Made by a program: the position numbers and the translations under genes | Notes under the pieces: generated by a model | The model's input: the letters and a program-made list of their open reading frames with translations, nothing else | What the model was told of the DNA's origin: nothing | The model's database searches: none | From: Pseudoalteromonas luteoviolacea | Lineage (GTDB): Bacteria; Pseudomonadota; Gammaproteobacteria; Enterobacterales; Alteromonadaceae | NCBI RefSeq assembly: GCF_018100925.1 | Contig: NZ_JAGJEH010000004.1 | Location: 310,001 to 374,000, forward strand | Direction of reading: 5' to 3' | DNA: 64,000 nucleotides | Shown: positions 55,082 through 63,658 of the stretch, piece after piece | Position numbering within the stretch: position 1 is the first letter of the stretch | Layout of the letters: each line of letters opens with the position of its first letter

Positions 55082-55324
55082 ATGCGAGTGACGTGCCCAC
55101 ACTGCGGAAGCAAAGCGATAATAACATCGAGGGAGAATGTGGCGGATAACGTATCTGAATTATATTGCTCGTGCTCAAACACTAAAGAATGCGGTGCTAC
55201 TTTTGTAACGAGTCTTGCATTCAAGCACTATTTGAATCCGCCTAGGGGTGATACAGCGCAATTAGCCGCATCTTTAATAAAAAACCTTCCTAACAACATA
55301 CAATTAGATTTATTGGGGCTTTAA
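55082..55324 (+). CDS. Ogr/Delta-type zinc-finger late gene activator
   Basis: This 80-residue protein begins MRVTCPHCGSKA, and a second Cys pair follows (YCSCSNTKECGATFV). This gives the Cys4 zinc-binding pattern and the AxF-VTxLxFKxY end of the Ogr/Delta family. These proteins activate P2 and satellite P4 late promoters by contacting RNA polymerase alpha. The start is set at the ATG after AAGGTGTAAC; seven upstream codons are unlikely to be used. It lies beside cos instead of beside attP. Its 3' end overlaps the convergent membrane-protein gene by 15 bases. Confidence 0.85.
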   Translation: MRVTCPHCGSKAIITSRENVADNVSELYCSCSNTKECGATFVTSLAFKHYLNPPRGDTAQLAASLIKNLPNNIQLDLLGL

Positions 55325-56101
55325 TTTATTTAAAATGCTTCGAAAAATTTGATCGTTCTTCTCTTCAATATAACATTGAACGTTATCCTGATATTGAAAA
55401 TTAAAGATTGAGTTGTAGTGGTTACCCCCTTCCAACTCATTGATCATATCGAATAGCTCAGATGAATTTAACTCTGCGGAGTGTCTGTTCATCTTATACA
55501 TAAAGTCTTTTTGAATATCTTCAATGTAGCAGTCTGTATCACAAGCGAGCTTGTGGTATTTTTCAAACTCTTCCGATGTAGATTTTGAAAAATATGGGCT
55601 TGTATAATTAAGTTTATTATAAAGTTTTAGAAACTTACTGTGCTTCTCTAGGAAAACATCCCTTTTAACTTTAACAGTTTCAAGCTCTTGATTTAGCACC
55701 CTTTGGTACTCATCTAAATGCTTTTTTATCCATTCATCATCATGATGATTGAATATTGAATACTCTGGAGCGTGAGTTTTTGCATAAGCTCTTAGCCCAA
55801 GAGATTTTTCTATTGAATATAAATATAACTCGACCCAAGCTCTTTGTAAGTTAGGTATAGCATCCAAAGTTAGCTGCTCACGCTCATCAAGCCCTTCAGA
55901 TAAAAGTTTTCTCGAGTATTCAAATGCAGCAAAACAAAACGCAAAGACAGCGCTGACTCCCCCAATGTAGCCACCCCATGCACTCAATTTATCAATAATT
56001 GGAGCTGTTTGAACCGATATTGAGTATGAACCAAGGGTAAGAAAAGCCAAATAGACTGTTATAAATATTGAAATCTTTAGATTTAGTCTTTTAAGAATCA
56101 C
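55310..56101 (-). CDS. membrane protein of abortive-infection type (superinfection exclusion candidate)
   Basis: This 263-residue protein has two N-terminal membrane helices (about 9-30 and 42-62). The linking segment is LSAWGGYIGGVSAVFAFCFAAFEYSR, which recalls the WGxFGDFIGG-type hairpin of putative phage abortive-infection membrane proteins. The remaining 200 residues are soluble, helical and charged, without catalytic motifs. It is convergent with ogr and lies upstream of no other gene, so it is probably a single-gene cargo. Base composition is more A+T-rich than the flanking gpA gene. Confidence 0.55.
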   Translation of the reverse strand: MILKRLNLKISIFITVYLAFLTLGSYSISVQTAPIIDKLSAWGGYIGGVSAVFAFCFAAFEYSRKLLSEGLDEREQLTLDAIPNLQRAWVELYLYSIEKSLGLRAYAKTHAPEYSIFNHHDDEWIKKHLDEYQRVLNQELETVKVKRDVFLEKHSKFLKLYNKLNYTSPYFSKSTSEEFEKYHKLACDTDCYIEDIQKDFMYKMNRHSAELNSSELFDMINELEGGNHYNSIFNFQYQDNVQCYIEEKNDQIFRSILNKLKPQ

Positions 56102-56131
56102 GATTTATGCAACCAAAACTTCATTTTAAAC

Positions 56132-58666
56132 TTATGCCATCAACCCCATATCCCACCAGTCGTCTTGACCTATTGCTGAGGCTCTACCTTTTAGCACCAA
56201 CTCAGCCAGTTCAAGATCACCAATGTGAAGTAGGTTTTTATTAAATTCACTGTTACTTGGTAATTCCCTTTGTTCTTGTTCTGCAAAGGAAAATGCTAAC
56301 TCTACCACTTCCCTTGCATGTAACCAATGCTCATTATTCGGTTTGGCAGAAATAAATTGCTCCAAATCATTGAACTCTACTTTCTTAAACGAGTTAAGTT
56401 TGCCACTATGCATATGGTATACACGGCGTCCAACCAAGACATGACCTTTTGCGTGCATTTCCTCTAGTTGCTCGGTGTTAAGCACATCCCAATCTGCAAT
56501 TGCCGACTCTTGGGCTTCATATCGCTGCTGCTCCGCCTCTTTTTGGGCGATTGAATGCGCTACATGCTTGATGTAGTCTTGTTTAAGTGAGTTAATCTGG
56601 GCTTTTTTATCCGATATGAGCAATTGCCCTCCCCTTATTAGGTAAATAAAGCCGTTTCTCATGATCCTTTTTCCTGCTACGAGATCTTTTTTAATGTCTC
56701 TGATCTCATTTTCGCTGCAACCTTGCATATCTAGCACTAACTCGTCGCTATGCCCTGTCGTGCAAGGCGTACAGTTATTCCCACTAGTCCAAGAATAGTC
56801 GGCTACGCCGACGGGGGTGCTTTCTGCACATGCGTTTTTCTCTGCCGTACCTTTGAGCTGTCTGGTCCATTCAACCAGCCTAGTGACGATAGAGCTGTCA
56901 CTAGCGGCATGCAAAACACCCTTTATACGCTGGACAACTTCACCATAGTCATTGCCAAATTCAGTGTACTCGTACAACGGTTTGAAATTGGCATCTTTAC
57001 CCACAGACATACCGCCTTGCAGTTTCACGTACTCCTTCCAATGCCCCTCGTTTGCAGCATGTCGTATTGGTTCAATATTCTGGTCATCACATTCATTGCG
57101 AAGCCGGCGCAATTCACGATATACAGTGACGCTTGGTGAACCTAAAAATTGGAATTGTCGAATACCCCAAACACTCGCCCATGCTCTGACTGGATTAATA
57201 TTGTTCTTTTTAACTTTGCCCTTTTCGTCAAATTCAGCAAAACCTTCCTCTGTTTCAGCATCTTGATGATCGAGTAACATATATCCATCAATGTTTTTTG
57301 AGATGTACTTTGCTATATAACTGGCAGCACTACCTTTGCTTTTATCAATCAAGACAGCTTCAAATCGTGGATTAAACGTCTTGTAGAATTTGCTTGGTTC
57401 CTTCGCCTTTTTACCTAGCTTCTTCTTTAGCCCCCACTCTTTGCGCTTTTGTTTGTATAGCTTGAATTGACGGGTCCGGTCTGCACGTCTTTCATATAAT
57501 TCGTATTTGTTTTCTTGGATAAAGTACCAACGCAAAATAGCGATGATTTCTTGTTTCTTCTTTTTGGGCATAAATAGCATCATATGCCAGTGCGGAGTGC
57601 CATCTGCGTGAGGTTCCGCTACTCGTACACCAAAATAATCAAGCCCTCGCCTATTTAGCTTTGAACGTGCTCGTGACCAAGTTCTGTTTAAATAAGCTTG
57701 TGTATCTTTAGGTGTGGTTCCTGCCCACTTTTGGCTATTTGCGTGATATCGTGAAGGGGCAGTCAATGTTAAGAAAACGCCAACATAACCCATTTCGTCG
57801 GCCAGCTCCTCCGTTTCACGAATCCTAAGCATCAATTCATTGCGGCGATTTTTAGGGTTTGCCATACCCGACTTAACAGCTTCAACTAAATCAATTACAG
57901 TGCCATCGGAGCCCTCTAATTCCATCAGTTTCAAAAACTCTAAACCAGACTTTTCTGATTGAATGTACTCTTGTTGCGCTAATTTGCTCGAGTAAGGAGA
58001 GATACCTTTGCGGGAGTCCTTTTTGGTTCTCGGATTATAGAATAGGTCCTTTCCGACCTGACCCGTTGAGATTTCCAAAAGCTCTAAGTACTGCCGGCGC
58101 ACTAGCTTTAGCTTCCTAGCCCACCACTTGTCACACTTTAACTTAAGCAAAGTCGACTGTAGTAATACATCTGGCAACTTAGAATACTTGGTGTTTGAAA
58201 ATGGCACTCTAACGCCGAGTGGCTTAGTGAAGGACTTTAAAGCAATATGAGTCTCTATTAGCAACTGTCTATATGAGTGTTCTGAATTGCTGTCAGCAAA
58301 ATCAATCATCAGTTGCATAGCTTCAGTTGCAACAAGCCTTGCGTGGTCCTTGGTCTTTTCAACACTGCTCAAAATATGCCAAGGAAGCGGCATACTTTGA
58401 GCAACCCTGAACAACACACCAAATCGAGGTTTTAAACGAGCAATAGTGCGGCGCATCCATTCATTAGCTTTATATTTGCTGTTTGCTTTTTTACCGTTGT
58501 ATCGGTCAATGTATTTGCGGGCCATACGGCCCTGCAATGGGATAGGTAATGTGGAGAGTCCGCGAGCTAAGTAGTTGTAATCATCTATATCGGTAATTGA
58601 CGCTAATACACCTTTTGCTAGCCCGCTTAAGTTAAGTGTATCAACGTCAATGGGCCGAACAGTCAT
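56132..58666 (-). CDS. replication initiation endonuclease gpA
   Basis: This 844-residue rolling-circle initiator of the P2 A family has the HUH motif in GTPHWHMMLFMP (about 340-355) and the two-tyrosine motif ASYIAKYISKNIDG (about 440). A long N-terminal domain contributes origin specificity. The C-terminal 250 residues are variable. It nicks the phage origin, stays bound to the 5' end and drives replication with host Rep. It is the main gene of the early operon read leftwards from the repressor region. Confidence 0.92.
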   Translation of the reverse strand: MTVRPIDVDTLNLSGLAKGVLASITDIDDYNYLARGLSTLPIPLQGRMARKYIDRYNGKKANSKYKANEWMRRTIARLKPRFGVLFRVAQSMPLPWHILSSVEKTKDHARLVATEAMQLMIDFADSNSEHSYRQLLIETHIALKSFTKPLGVRVPFSNTKYSKLPDVLLQSTLLKLKCDKWWARKLKLVRRQYLELLEISTGQVGKDLFYNPRTKKDSRKGISPYSSKLAQQEYIQSEKSGLEFLKLMELEGSDGTVIDLVEAVKSGMANPKNRRNELMLRIRETEELADEMGYVGVFLTLTAPSRYHANSQKWAGTTPKDTQAYLNRTWSRARSKLNRRGLDYFGVRVAEPHADGTPHWHMMLFMPKKKKQEIIAILRWYFIQENKYELYERRADRTRQFKLYKQKRKEWGLKKKLGKKAKEPSKFYKTFNPRFEAVLIDKSKGSAASYIAKYISKNIDGYMLLDHQDAETEEGFAEFDEKGKVKKNNINPVRAWASVWGIRQFQFLGSPSVTVYRELRRLRNECDDQNIEPIRHAANEGHWKEYVKLQGGMSVGKDANFKPLYEYTEFGNDYGEVVQRIKGVLHAASDSSIVTRLVEWTRQLKGTAEKNACAESTPVGVADYSWTSGNNCTPCTTGHSDELVLDMQGCSENEIRDIKKDLVAGKRIMRNGFIYLIRGGQLLISDKKAQINSLKQDYIKHVAHSIAQKEAEQQRYEAQESAIADWDVLNTEQLEEMHAKGHVLVGRRVYHMHSGKLNSFKKVEFNDLEQFISAKPNNEHWLHAREVVELAFSFAEQEQRELPSNSEFNKNLLHIGDLELAELVLKGRASAIGQDDWWDMGLMA

Positions 58667-58668
58667 AA

Positions 58669-58944
58669 CTAAACTTCTAGTTTATGAAGTAGCTCGGCGC
58701 CTAAATGCAACTCGTCTAATACCTTTTTGATTTGCGCGTAAATGTCAAAGTCTGCATGTTCACAAATAAGCTTTGCCATTGGCTGCAAATCAGTCAGTAC
58801 ATCTTCGCATGCAATTCGAGTACTAGATGTATCTCTTTTCCAAACCAGGTTAATCGCCTCGTTTGCCTGCTCTACGATTAAATTAACCATTGATTGAGTG
58901 ATACTCTGATTTTCAGACGCAATTTGGTCTTTGATAGTGTTCAT
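58669..58944 (-). CDS. small early prophage protein, unknown
   Basis: This 91-residue acidic helical protein has four Cys or paired polar positions but no zinc pattern. It is not recognised. It starts after a GGAAATC region and ends two bases before gpA, in the same operon. Early small proteins here usually adjust replication or host functions. Confidence 0.6.
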   Translation of the reverse strand: MNTIKDQIASENQSITQSMVNLIVEQANEAINLVWKRDTSSTRIACEDVLTDLQPMAKLICEHADFDIYAQIKKVLDELHLGAELLHKLEV

Positions 58945-58954
58945 ATTGGATTTC

Positions 58955-59224
58955 CTATTGTGTTATTTGGTGGGTTTTTCTAGAGGGAGGATTTGGCTCC
59001 CAATGCATATTCAGTACTTCACATATTTCGCCAAATGCTCTGTCTTGAGCTATGGCTCCGTGCTCTCGGCGGTCTAATGCGAAATGATATTTTGTGATTG
59101 CTTCACGTATTAAATTTAATTGCGTGCTTATTTCACTAGAATTCTCTACTACACACTCCCAGAATTCGGACCTATCAATGGCATCGCATCCACATGTCGG
59201 GCACTTTTCGATAATGGTTGTCAC
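58955..59224 (-). CDS. small zinc-finger-like early protein (Lar-type style)
   Basis: This 89-residue protein opens with KCPTCGCDAIDRSEFWECVV, a CxxCxC plus distal Cys that could bind zinc, and continues as a helical domain. It resembles the phage Lar/restriction-alleviation style of small Cys proteins only in outline. It lies ten bases upstream of the 91-residue gene. Confidence 0.55.
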   Translation of the reverse strand: MTTIIEKCPTCGCDAIDRSEFWECVVENSSEISTQLNLIREAITKYHFALDRREHGAIAQDRAFGEICEVLNMHWEPNPPSRKTHQITQ

Positions 59225-59285
59225 TTCAGCTCCTCCTCAGACGCAACTTGGTCTTTGATATGTTCCATTTCTTTGGTCCTTTGGA

Positions 59286-59882
59286 TTAAATGATGAAAAG
59301 GTTGGGGACTAGCGTTTCGGTCTTGCTTTTACAAAACACAAAATGAGCGTATTCGATTGAGTCTTTGCGGCTTGGCTTTTCGGGATTAAAGCCGGGGCGC
59401 TTGTGGTGAACAAAAACAGAATGTAGAGGTAACTCTTTCCAATGCTCAAATCGCTTTTTAGAACCAAGCCAATTTAGGCGCTGTAGCATTATCACTAAAC
59501 CAAAGTCACTCACGTGCTCTAAGCCTTTTTGTACAAACTCCATTGAAAGGCTAAATGGAGGGTTTGTAACCACTGTGTCGTATTCACCCCTTCCTTCTGT
59601 TTGCAAAAAGTCGACGCATGTTTTAGCTGCTCGGCTGTCTTCGCGTATATCCCATGTTTCAACATTGTGGTGGCCCATTGAGTTGAGCACTAGCGGATAG
59701 CTCATTTCATAGTTAGCACAACCACCTGCACTTGGGTCAAGAATGCGATTACCTAAGCACAAAATCGTTTTACGGTCTGGATTTTTATAATCAACCGCCT
59801 CCAAAAACTCCTTAATTACCCAATGCGGTGTTACGTAGTAATCGTCGTCATTACGCACGGTTAGTCTATTCGTAGAACTCAT
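59286..59882 (-). CDS. prophage DNA adenine methyltransferase-like protein
   Basis: This 198-residue protein has SAM motif I-like LDPSAGGCANYEMSY and the N6-adenine catalytic motif NPPF (VVTNPPFSLSMEFVQ). Both are needed for transfer of methyl groups to adenine. An ATG overlapping the upstream stop (TTATGA) is the likely start; the longer frame has no ribosome site. It is shorter than stand-alone restriction-linked enzymes and has no restriction partner. It may protect phage DNA or regulate phage genes. Confidence 0.75.
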   Translation of the reverse strand: MSSTNRLTVRNDDDYYVTPHWVIKEFLEAVDYKNPDRKTILCLGNRILDPSAGGCANYEMSYPLVLNSMGHHNVETWDIREDSRAAKTCVDFLQTEGRGEYDTVVTNPPFSLSMEFVQKGLEHVSDFGLVIMLQRLNWLGSKKRFEHWKELPLHSVFVHHKRPGFNPEKPSRKDSIEYAHFVFCKSKTETLVPNLFII

Positions 59883-60076
59883 AATGCACTCCTTACTTTG
59901 TATTCGTTTACGTCGTCGCATTCAGGCAACTTGGCGTAGTCGTCGGACGAAAGCTTGGTTAGCTTTTGCAACACCCACTTGTCCATGTAACTGTCAAAGA
60001 CTTCGCGGTAACCGCTGTTAAGGCGGCGCTTTGTGTATTGGGGTTTACTGAACAGCTTTGTAAAAAAGTTAAGCAT
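59879..60076 (-). CDS. small early prophage protein, unknown
   Basis: This 65-residue basic protein (FFTKLFSKPQYTKRRLNSGY) is not recognised. A strong AGGAGC ribosome site precedes the ATG, and its stop is overlapped by the methyltransferase start. It belongs to the early operon. Confidence 0.6.
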   Translation of the reverse strand: MLNFFTKLFSKPQYTKRRLNSGYREVFDSYMDKWVLQKLTKLSSDDYAKLPECDDVNEYKVRSAL

Positions 60077-60090
60077 GGTAGCTCCTTTGC

Positions 60091-60444
60091 TTAGTTAACT
60101 TTGGCGAAACTGCTGCCTTGGATGAACTTTTGTTTGTCGATTGCCCTAGCATCAAAAAACTGCTGAGAAAGGCCTCTAAATTCAATTATCGCGTCTCGGA
60201 TAGAAAGTCTCTGGTCATTACTCATTTCATGCCAAAGCATGCCGACTTGTGTTCTGCTAAAGCCGGCTGCAAAACAAAGCAGGTGTTTTTGCCTTTCTGG
60301 GAGCTGCGCGTAAATACGGCTTGGGCTGTTAAAATCGCCTTTTAGCTGCTTGCGTGCGTTTAAAAAGCAATCAGGTAGCTCACGCTTAGATCCATTGATA
60401 ACTGCCAACTCTGGCATTGTTTGAACTTGGTTTGGCTGTCCCAT
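60091..60444 (-). CDS. early prophage protein, unknown
   Basis: This 117-residue protein from the ATG overlaps the upstream TGA by one base and is preceded by GGGGAGG at good spacing. The middle (IYAQLPERQKHLLCFAAGFSRTQVGMLWHEM) has an HTH-like pattern, so DNA binding is possible. The family is not recognised. Confidence 0.6.
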   Translation of the reverse strand: MGQPNQVQTMPELAVINGSKRELPDCFLNARKQLKGDFNSPSRIYAQLPERQKHLLCFAAGFSRTQVGMLWHEMSNDQRLSIRDAIIEFRGLSQQFFDARAIDKQKFIQGSSFAKVN

Positions 60445-60746
60445 CACTTAGCCTCCCCGTTTATGCCTTTAATGTGCTTGTCACGAAATGCTTTCACATC
60501 ACCAAGTCGGTAGTAGTTTCTGCCGAACTTAATAACTTTGGGAAAGTCGTCGTAATTAGCCGCCATATCCCAAAACTTTTTATTTTTGCAGAGCAAAATT
60601 TCTTTGGCTTCGCCAGTGGTAATAAGGCGGTCGTCCCCCTCTTTGAGCTGTTCTTTTAGCTCTATGTTTTCTTTAACTACTAAAGAGATAATGCCTTTTA
60701 CGTCATCAGGTACATTAAGTTGATCGACTACGTTTAATGAAATCAT
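60444..60746 (-). CDS. AlpA/excisionase-like HTH protein, paralogue 1
   Basis: This 100-residue protein has a coiled N-terminal helix (VKENIELKEQLKEGDDRL), then TTGEAKEILLCKNKKFWDMAANYDDFPKVIKF and YYRLGDVKAFRDKHI. This is the MerR/AlpA-type winged HTH with the FPKxI...RxxxxDVxAF ending. About one third of its positions match the next gene, so the two are a tandem duplication. It overlaps neighbours by ATGA-type junctions. Candidate roles are Cox-like control of excision and early promoters. Confidence 0.65.
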   Translation of the reverse strand: MISLNVVDQLNVPDDVKGIISLVVKENIELKEQLKEGDDRLITTGEAKEILLCKNKKFWDMAANYDDFPKVIKFGRNYYRLGDVKAFRDKHIKGINGEAK

Positions 60747-61051
60747 GAGTTACCTCCTGCTCTTGCTTCATCAACCAGCTTTTTACGAAAGGCTTTAACA
60801 TCACCAAACCGATAGTAATGGGTATACCCATACATAACCGCTTTCGGAAAATCATCATGCTCTTTTGATAAGTCACAAAACTTGTTGCGGGCAACGCGTA
60901 GGTAGCTCATTGCCTCAGCAGTTGAAACCAAGTGCTCGTCACCTTCGTCTAACTTTTCGTTAAGGGCTTCAATCTCATGATGCATCGTCATAAAAATACT
61001 TTCAGCTTCAGGAGACAGGCCAAGTGATTTGATTGATTGTTCAGTGATCAT
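60743..61051 (-). CDS. AlpA/excisionase-like HTH protein, paralogue 2
   Basis: This 102-residue protein has the same plan as the preceding gene product: helix (MHHEIEALNEKLDEGDEHLV), STAEAMSYLRVARNKFCDLSK, HDDFPKAVMYG and YYRFGDVKAFRKKLV. The tandem pair presumably arose by duplication and has diverged, perhaps into regulators of different sites. Confidence 0.65.
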   Translation of the reverse strand: MITEQSIKSLGLSPEAESIFMTMHHEIEALNEKLDEGDEHLVSTAEAMSYLRVARNKFCDLSKEHDDFPKAVMYGYTHYYRFGDVKAFRKKLVDEARAGGNS

Positions 61052-61338
61052 GCTGCTTGCTCCTTAAACGCTTTCAATTGTTCACCATAAACCTCGTGAA
61101 ACTGCTCAACTCCAAGCCGTAAATATTCCTCAACATCAGACTCCAACCACCCGACCCTGCCAGACGATAACTGTACTCTTGCAGGAAACTTGAATTTAGC
61201 TTCAAGTTTGTAAAGAGTGGAACGTCCCAAGCAGCAAACTTCAGCGGCTTCGCTAGGCTTTAAGAATCTATCTTTTACCGTAATTTCATCGCCTCTCAAA
61301 CTTTTCCTGTAAGGCACTGATTGGCATGTAAAACTCAT
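61048..61338 (-). CDS. AlpA-family regulator (Cox candidate)
   Basis: This 96-residue protein is read from the ATG that has GGAG six bases upstream; the ATG four codons earlier overlaps that GGAG. It has LKPSEAAEVCCLGRSTLYKLEAKFKFPARVQLSSGRVGWLESDVEEYL, the classical AlpA/excisionase HTH. It is the first gene of the early operon, opposite the repressor, which is the position of cox in P2. It probably represses the repressor promoter and assists excision. Confidence 0.75.
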   Translation of the reverse strand: MSFTCQSVPYRKSLRGDEITVKDRFLKPSEAAEVCCLGRSTLYKLEAKFKFPARVQLSSGRVGWLESDVEEYLRLGVEQFHEVYGEQLKAFKEQAA

Positions 61339-61399
61339 ATTAAACTCCATCTTTCAATATTCCCGATCAGGACATAGATGTGCTAGTCTCTGATAAGTA

Positions 61400-61429
61400 T
61401 TTATACATATACACTTATGAATTGTTCAA
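61400..61429 (-). promoter_or_regulatory. early promoter (Pe) of the prophage
   Basis: On the minus strand TTGAAC (61429-61424), an 18-base spacer and TATAAA (61405-61400) form a good sigma-70 promoter facing the cox-like gene. Its -35 box overlaps the operator half AATTGTTC (61420-61427). Confidence 0.7.
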
Positions 61430-61471
61430 AATGGATTAGCTTTGTGACTAATTGAGCCATATGGAACAATT
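61420..61471. promoter_or_regulatory. repressor operator pair
   Basis: AATTGTTC (61420-61427) and GAACAATT (61464-61471) are perfect inverted copies with centres 44 bases apart (about four helical turns). One covers the -35 of Pe, the other lies between -35 and -10 of Pc. This is as expected for a CI-type repressor bound cooperatively across both promoters. Confidence 0.6.
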
Positions 61472-61480
61472 TGAGATAAT
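61452..61480 (+). promoter_or_regulatory. repressor promoter (Pc)
   Basis: TTGAGC (61452-61457), a 17-base spacer and GATAAT (61475-61480) lie just upstream of the repressor gene. The promoter faces away from Pe, as at the P2/186 switch. Confidence 0.6.
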
Positions 61481-61501
61481 TATTTGATCAGGATTGAGCA
61501 T

Positions 61502-61972
61502 ATGTCAAATAACTTTTCGTCGCGCCTTAAAACTCTGCGCCAACATTTCGGGTTTTCTCAAGCAAACTTTGCTCAATTGATTGAAGTTCCAATGGGTACG
61601 TATCGCCGATATGAAGACGACAGAGACACACCCTTTTCTGTCGTCGAAAAAGTAATAAATCGTCCAGAGTTCAAACCTTATGGTTACTGGTTAACTACAG
61701 GCGAAACACAACCTAGTGTTGGAAACATCGCTCCTGGCGATGAAATTGATACTCACTCTGAGTTATCTGAGGAAGAGTTTGAAAAAGAGTTTATCGACAA
61801 ATCTGTTGGTATGATTCTAATGTTCTGCCACATGGGCTGGTTCCATGTGAACAAAGAGAAAAACATTGATATCGATGACTGCGGTAAGTTGTTGCTGAAA
61901 GAAGTAAAACCGCTGATTGATTCCAAGGTAACAAGTGCAAAGGCAACCATCGCTGTATCATCTGTAAAATAA
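61502..61972 (+). CDS. CI-type prophage repressor
   Basis: This 156-residue protein has an N-terminal HTH_3 (LKTLRQHFGFSQANFAQLIE, then YRRYEDDRDTPFSVVEKV) and a helical C-terminal oligomerisation region. There is no peptidase domain, so it would not self-cleave in an SOS response, as in the P2 C/186 class without LexA-type fold. The start is the ATG after AGGATTGAGC. It diverges from the early operon with operators between, and is followed 12 bases later by the ATPase gene. Confidence 0.85.
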   Translation: MSNNFSSRLKTLRQHFGFSQANFAQLIEVPMGTYRRYEDDRDTPFSVVEKVINRPEFKPYGYWLTTGETQPSVGNIAPGDEIDTHSELSEEEFEKEFIDKSVGMILMFCHMGWFHVNKEKNIDIDDCGKLLLKEVKPLIDSKVTSAKATIAVSSVK

Positions 61973-61984
61973 AAGGGTATTAAC

Positions 61985-63658
61985 ATGGAGTTATGCTTTA
62001 TTTGGGTTGATGGCTATAGAGGTTTTTCAAATAAGTCACTAAACCTCAGCAATAAATTGCACTTCGAATTTAACAAGGACGATAACATACTTACAATTAG
62101 TAAAAAGCGACCTATACCCCAAGAAATTTGTGAAAACATCAATAGCATAACAGCATTATTGGGAGTTAATGGCTCAGGGAAAACAAGGGCTTTACAATTG
62201 ATTTGTGAAATATTAGAAGGGGAAATACACAACTACTATCAGTTTCTACTCATATATGAAAATGAAGGAAAAGTATTTGCGTTCTCTAACATAGAGATTT
62301 CGATATTAAACAAATCAAATATTACAAAGTTCAATCAAATAGAAAGATCTAATTCGATTTATAATAGAGAATCTTTAGGCGTTATATTTTTTTCAAATGT
62401 ATTAGATGGTGGCGATAGGCCTGTAAATGGCAATATTATAAATACTTCATTGGCGCATCAAGTTTGGGGCGGCTATACTGACAATCATTCATTACAGGAG
62501 AGCTCTAACCAGTCACAGCTTCAAAGGCATTCTCGATTTCTAACCGAGTTTCACTCTAAATTAAATACCCCCCTTCCCAGTAAAGCTATATTCATACTAG
62601 ACTCTCCTGCAATACTAAAAAAAAATTCGACAAATGAAAGTATAGAAAAAATGTTTTCAATTTGTGGAGACATTTTTAAAGGCATACCTTTTCTAAATAT
62701 TTTTAAAAAAGCCAGTGCGCATGACAAAGGAAAAGATGAGGTTTTAGAGTTATTTAATGAAATAGCAATAAGCTTTATTTTAAAAAACATGCCGGAGCTA
62801 ATAGCTGTAAACTGTCCCTATTACAACAAGCACGTTATTGAAGATAGTGGCTACAAAGCAAGAACCAACATCAACACATTAGAAAAGCTAATAATTTATT
62901 TAATTTACATAATAAAAGAATATTGTTCTAAACTGCGTCCAGACAAGAGAATTATAATACTAAACGACCTTGAATTCTTAAAAGATGATTTACTAAATAC
63001 TCTAATTGACGGAGATCTTAAAGTTGTGTCGAAGAGTTTTTTGCAAACATCATTTACTATCAAAGTAAAAAATGAAAATCTTCTTAGTAGAATATACAAA
63101 CTATCACATATTATTGATTCCTCTTTTGGAGCAAGTAAAAGTAACTGGTTAGGAATAAGCTCTGGAGAACGTGCTTACTTGAATTTGCTGTCTTCAATCT
63201 GGTATGGAATTAAGAATACAAAGTCTCGCGATAAAAGCACGCTACTCATATGTATTGATGAAGGAGATCTGTATTTACATCCTCAATGGCAGATTGAATT
63301 TGTAGATAAAGTAATATCTTTTCTTCGCACCACAACACAACAGCCAGTTCAATTGATATTCACGACACACTCACCATTACTCGTAACAGATTTACCAAAA
63401 CAGTGTATTACGCTGCTTGATGATAATAGGAAAGTATCCAGCTTTGGTGCAAATATTTATGATATATATGAAACCACGTTTGGACTCGAAGAAAAAAGGA
63501 CTGGCACTATTTCCCAAAGGTACATTGAGCGGATTTTGAACCTTTCCAAACAAACAGAAATTACAGAGTCGGAACGTGATGAGATTGAATGTGCCATAGA
63601 CATAATTGATGATGAATTAATTACGTTTCACCTTGAGAAAAGGTTAAAAATCCTATGA
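61985..63658 (+). CDS. AAA/ABC-type ATPase of a putative defence system (PtuA/OLD-like)
   Basis: This 557-residue ATPase has Walker A LGVNGSGKTRALQ (about 57-69). A long insertion without motifs follows. The ABC signature-like GISSGERAYLNLL is near 400, the Walker B/catalytic pair LLICIDEGDLYLHPQWQ follows, and the His switch is TTHSPLLVTD. This is the layout of RecF/OLD-like and PtuA-type (Septu, retron-associated) ATPases. The C-terminus (IDIIDDELITFHLEKRL) also fits PtuA-like proteins that pair with an HNH nuclease. The next gene starts inside its stop codon (ATGA). Both sit directly behind the prophage repressor, a common site for phage-borne immunity. Codon use is clearly A+T-rich. Confidence 0.75.
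   Translation: MELCFIWVDGYRGFSNKSLNLSNKLHFEFNKDDNILTISKKRPIPQEICENINSITALLGVNGSGKTRALQLICEILEGEIHNYYQFLLIYENEGKVFAFSNIEISILNKSNITKFNQIERSNSIYNRESLGVIFFSNVLDGGDRPVNGNIINTSLAHQVWGGYTDNHSLQESSNQSQLQRHSRFLTEFHSKLNTPLPSKAIFILDSPAILKKNSTNESIEKMFSICGDIFKGIPFLNIFKKASAHDKGKDEVLELFNEIAISFILKNMPELIAVNCPYYNKHVIEDSGYKARTNINTLEKLIIYLIYIIKEYCSKLRPDKRIIILNDLEFLKDDLLNTLIDGDLKVVSKSFLQTSFTIKVKNENLLSRIYKLSHIIDSSFGASKSNWLGISSGERAYLNLLSSIWYGIKNTKSRDKSTLLICIDEGDLYLHPQWQIEFVDKVISFLRTTTQQPVQLIFTTHSPLLVTDLPKQCITLLDDNRKVSSFGANIYDIYETTFGLEEKRTGTISQRYIERILNLSKQTEITESERDEIECAIDIIDDELITFHLEKRLKIL

Noticed and set aside
54920..55224. Minus-strand frames of 60-63 codons over cos and ogr
   Set aside because: They overlap the cos candidate and the clear Ogr gene and have no features of their own.
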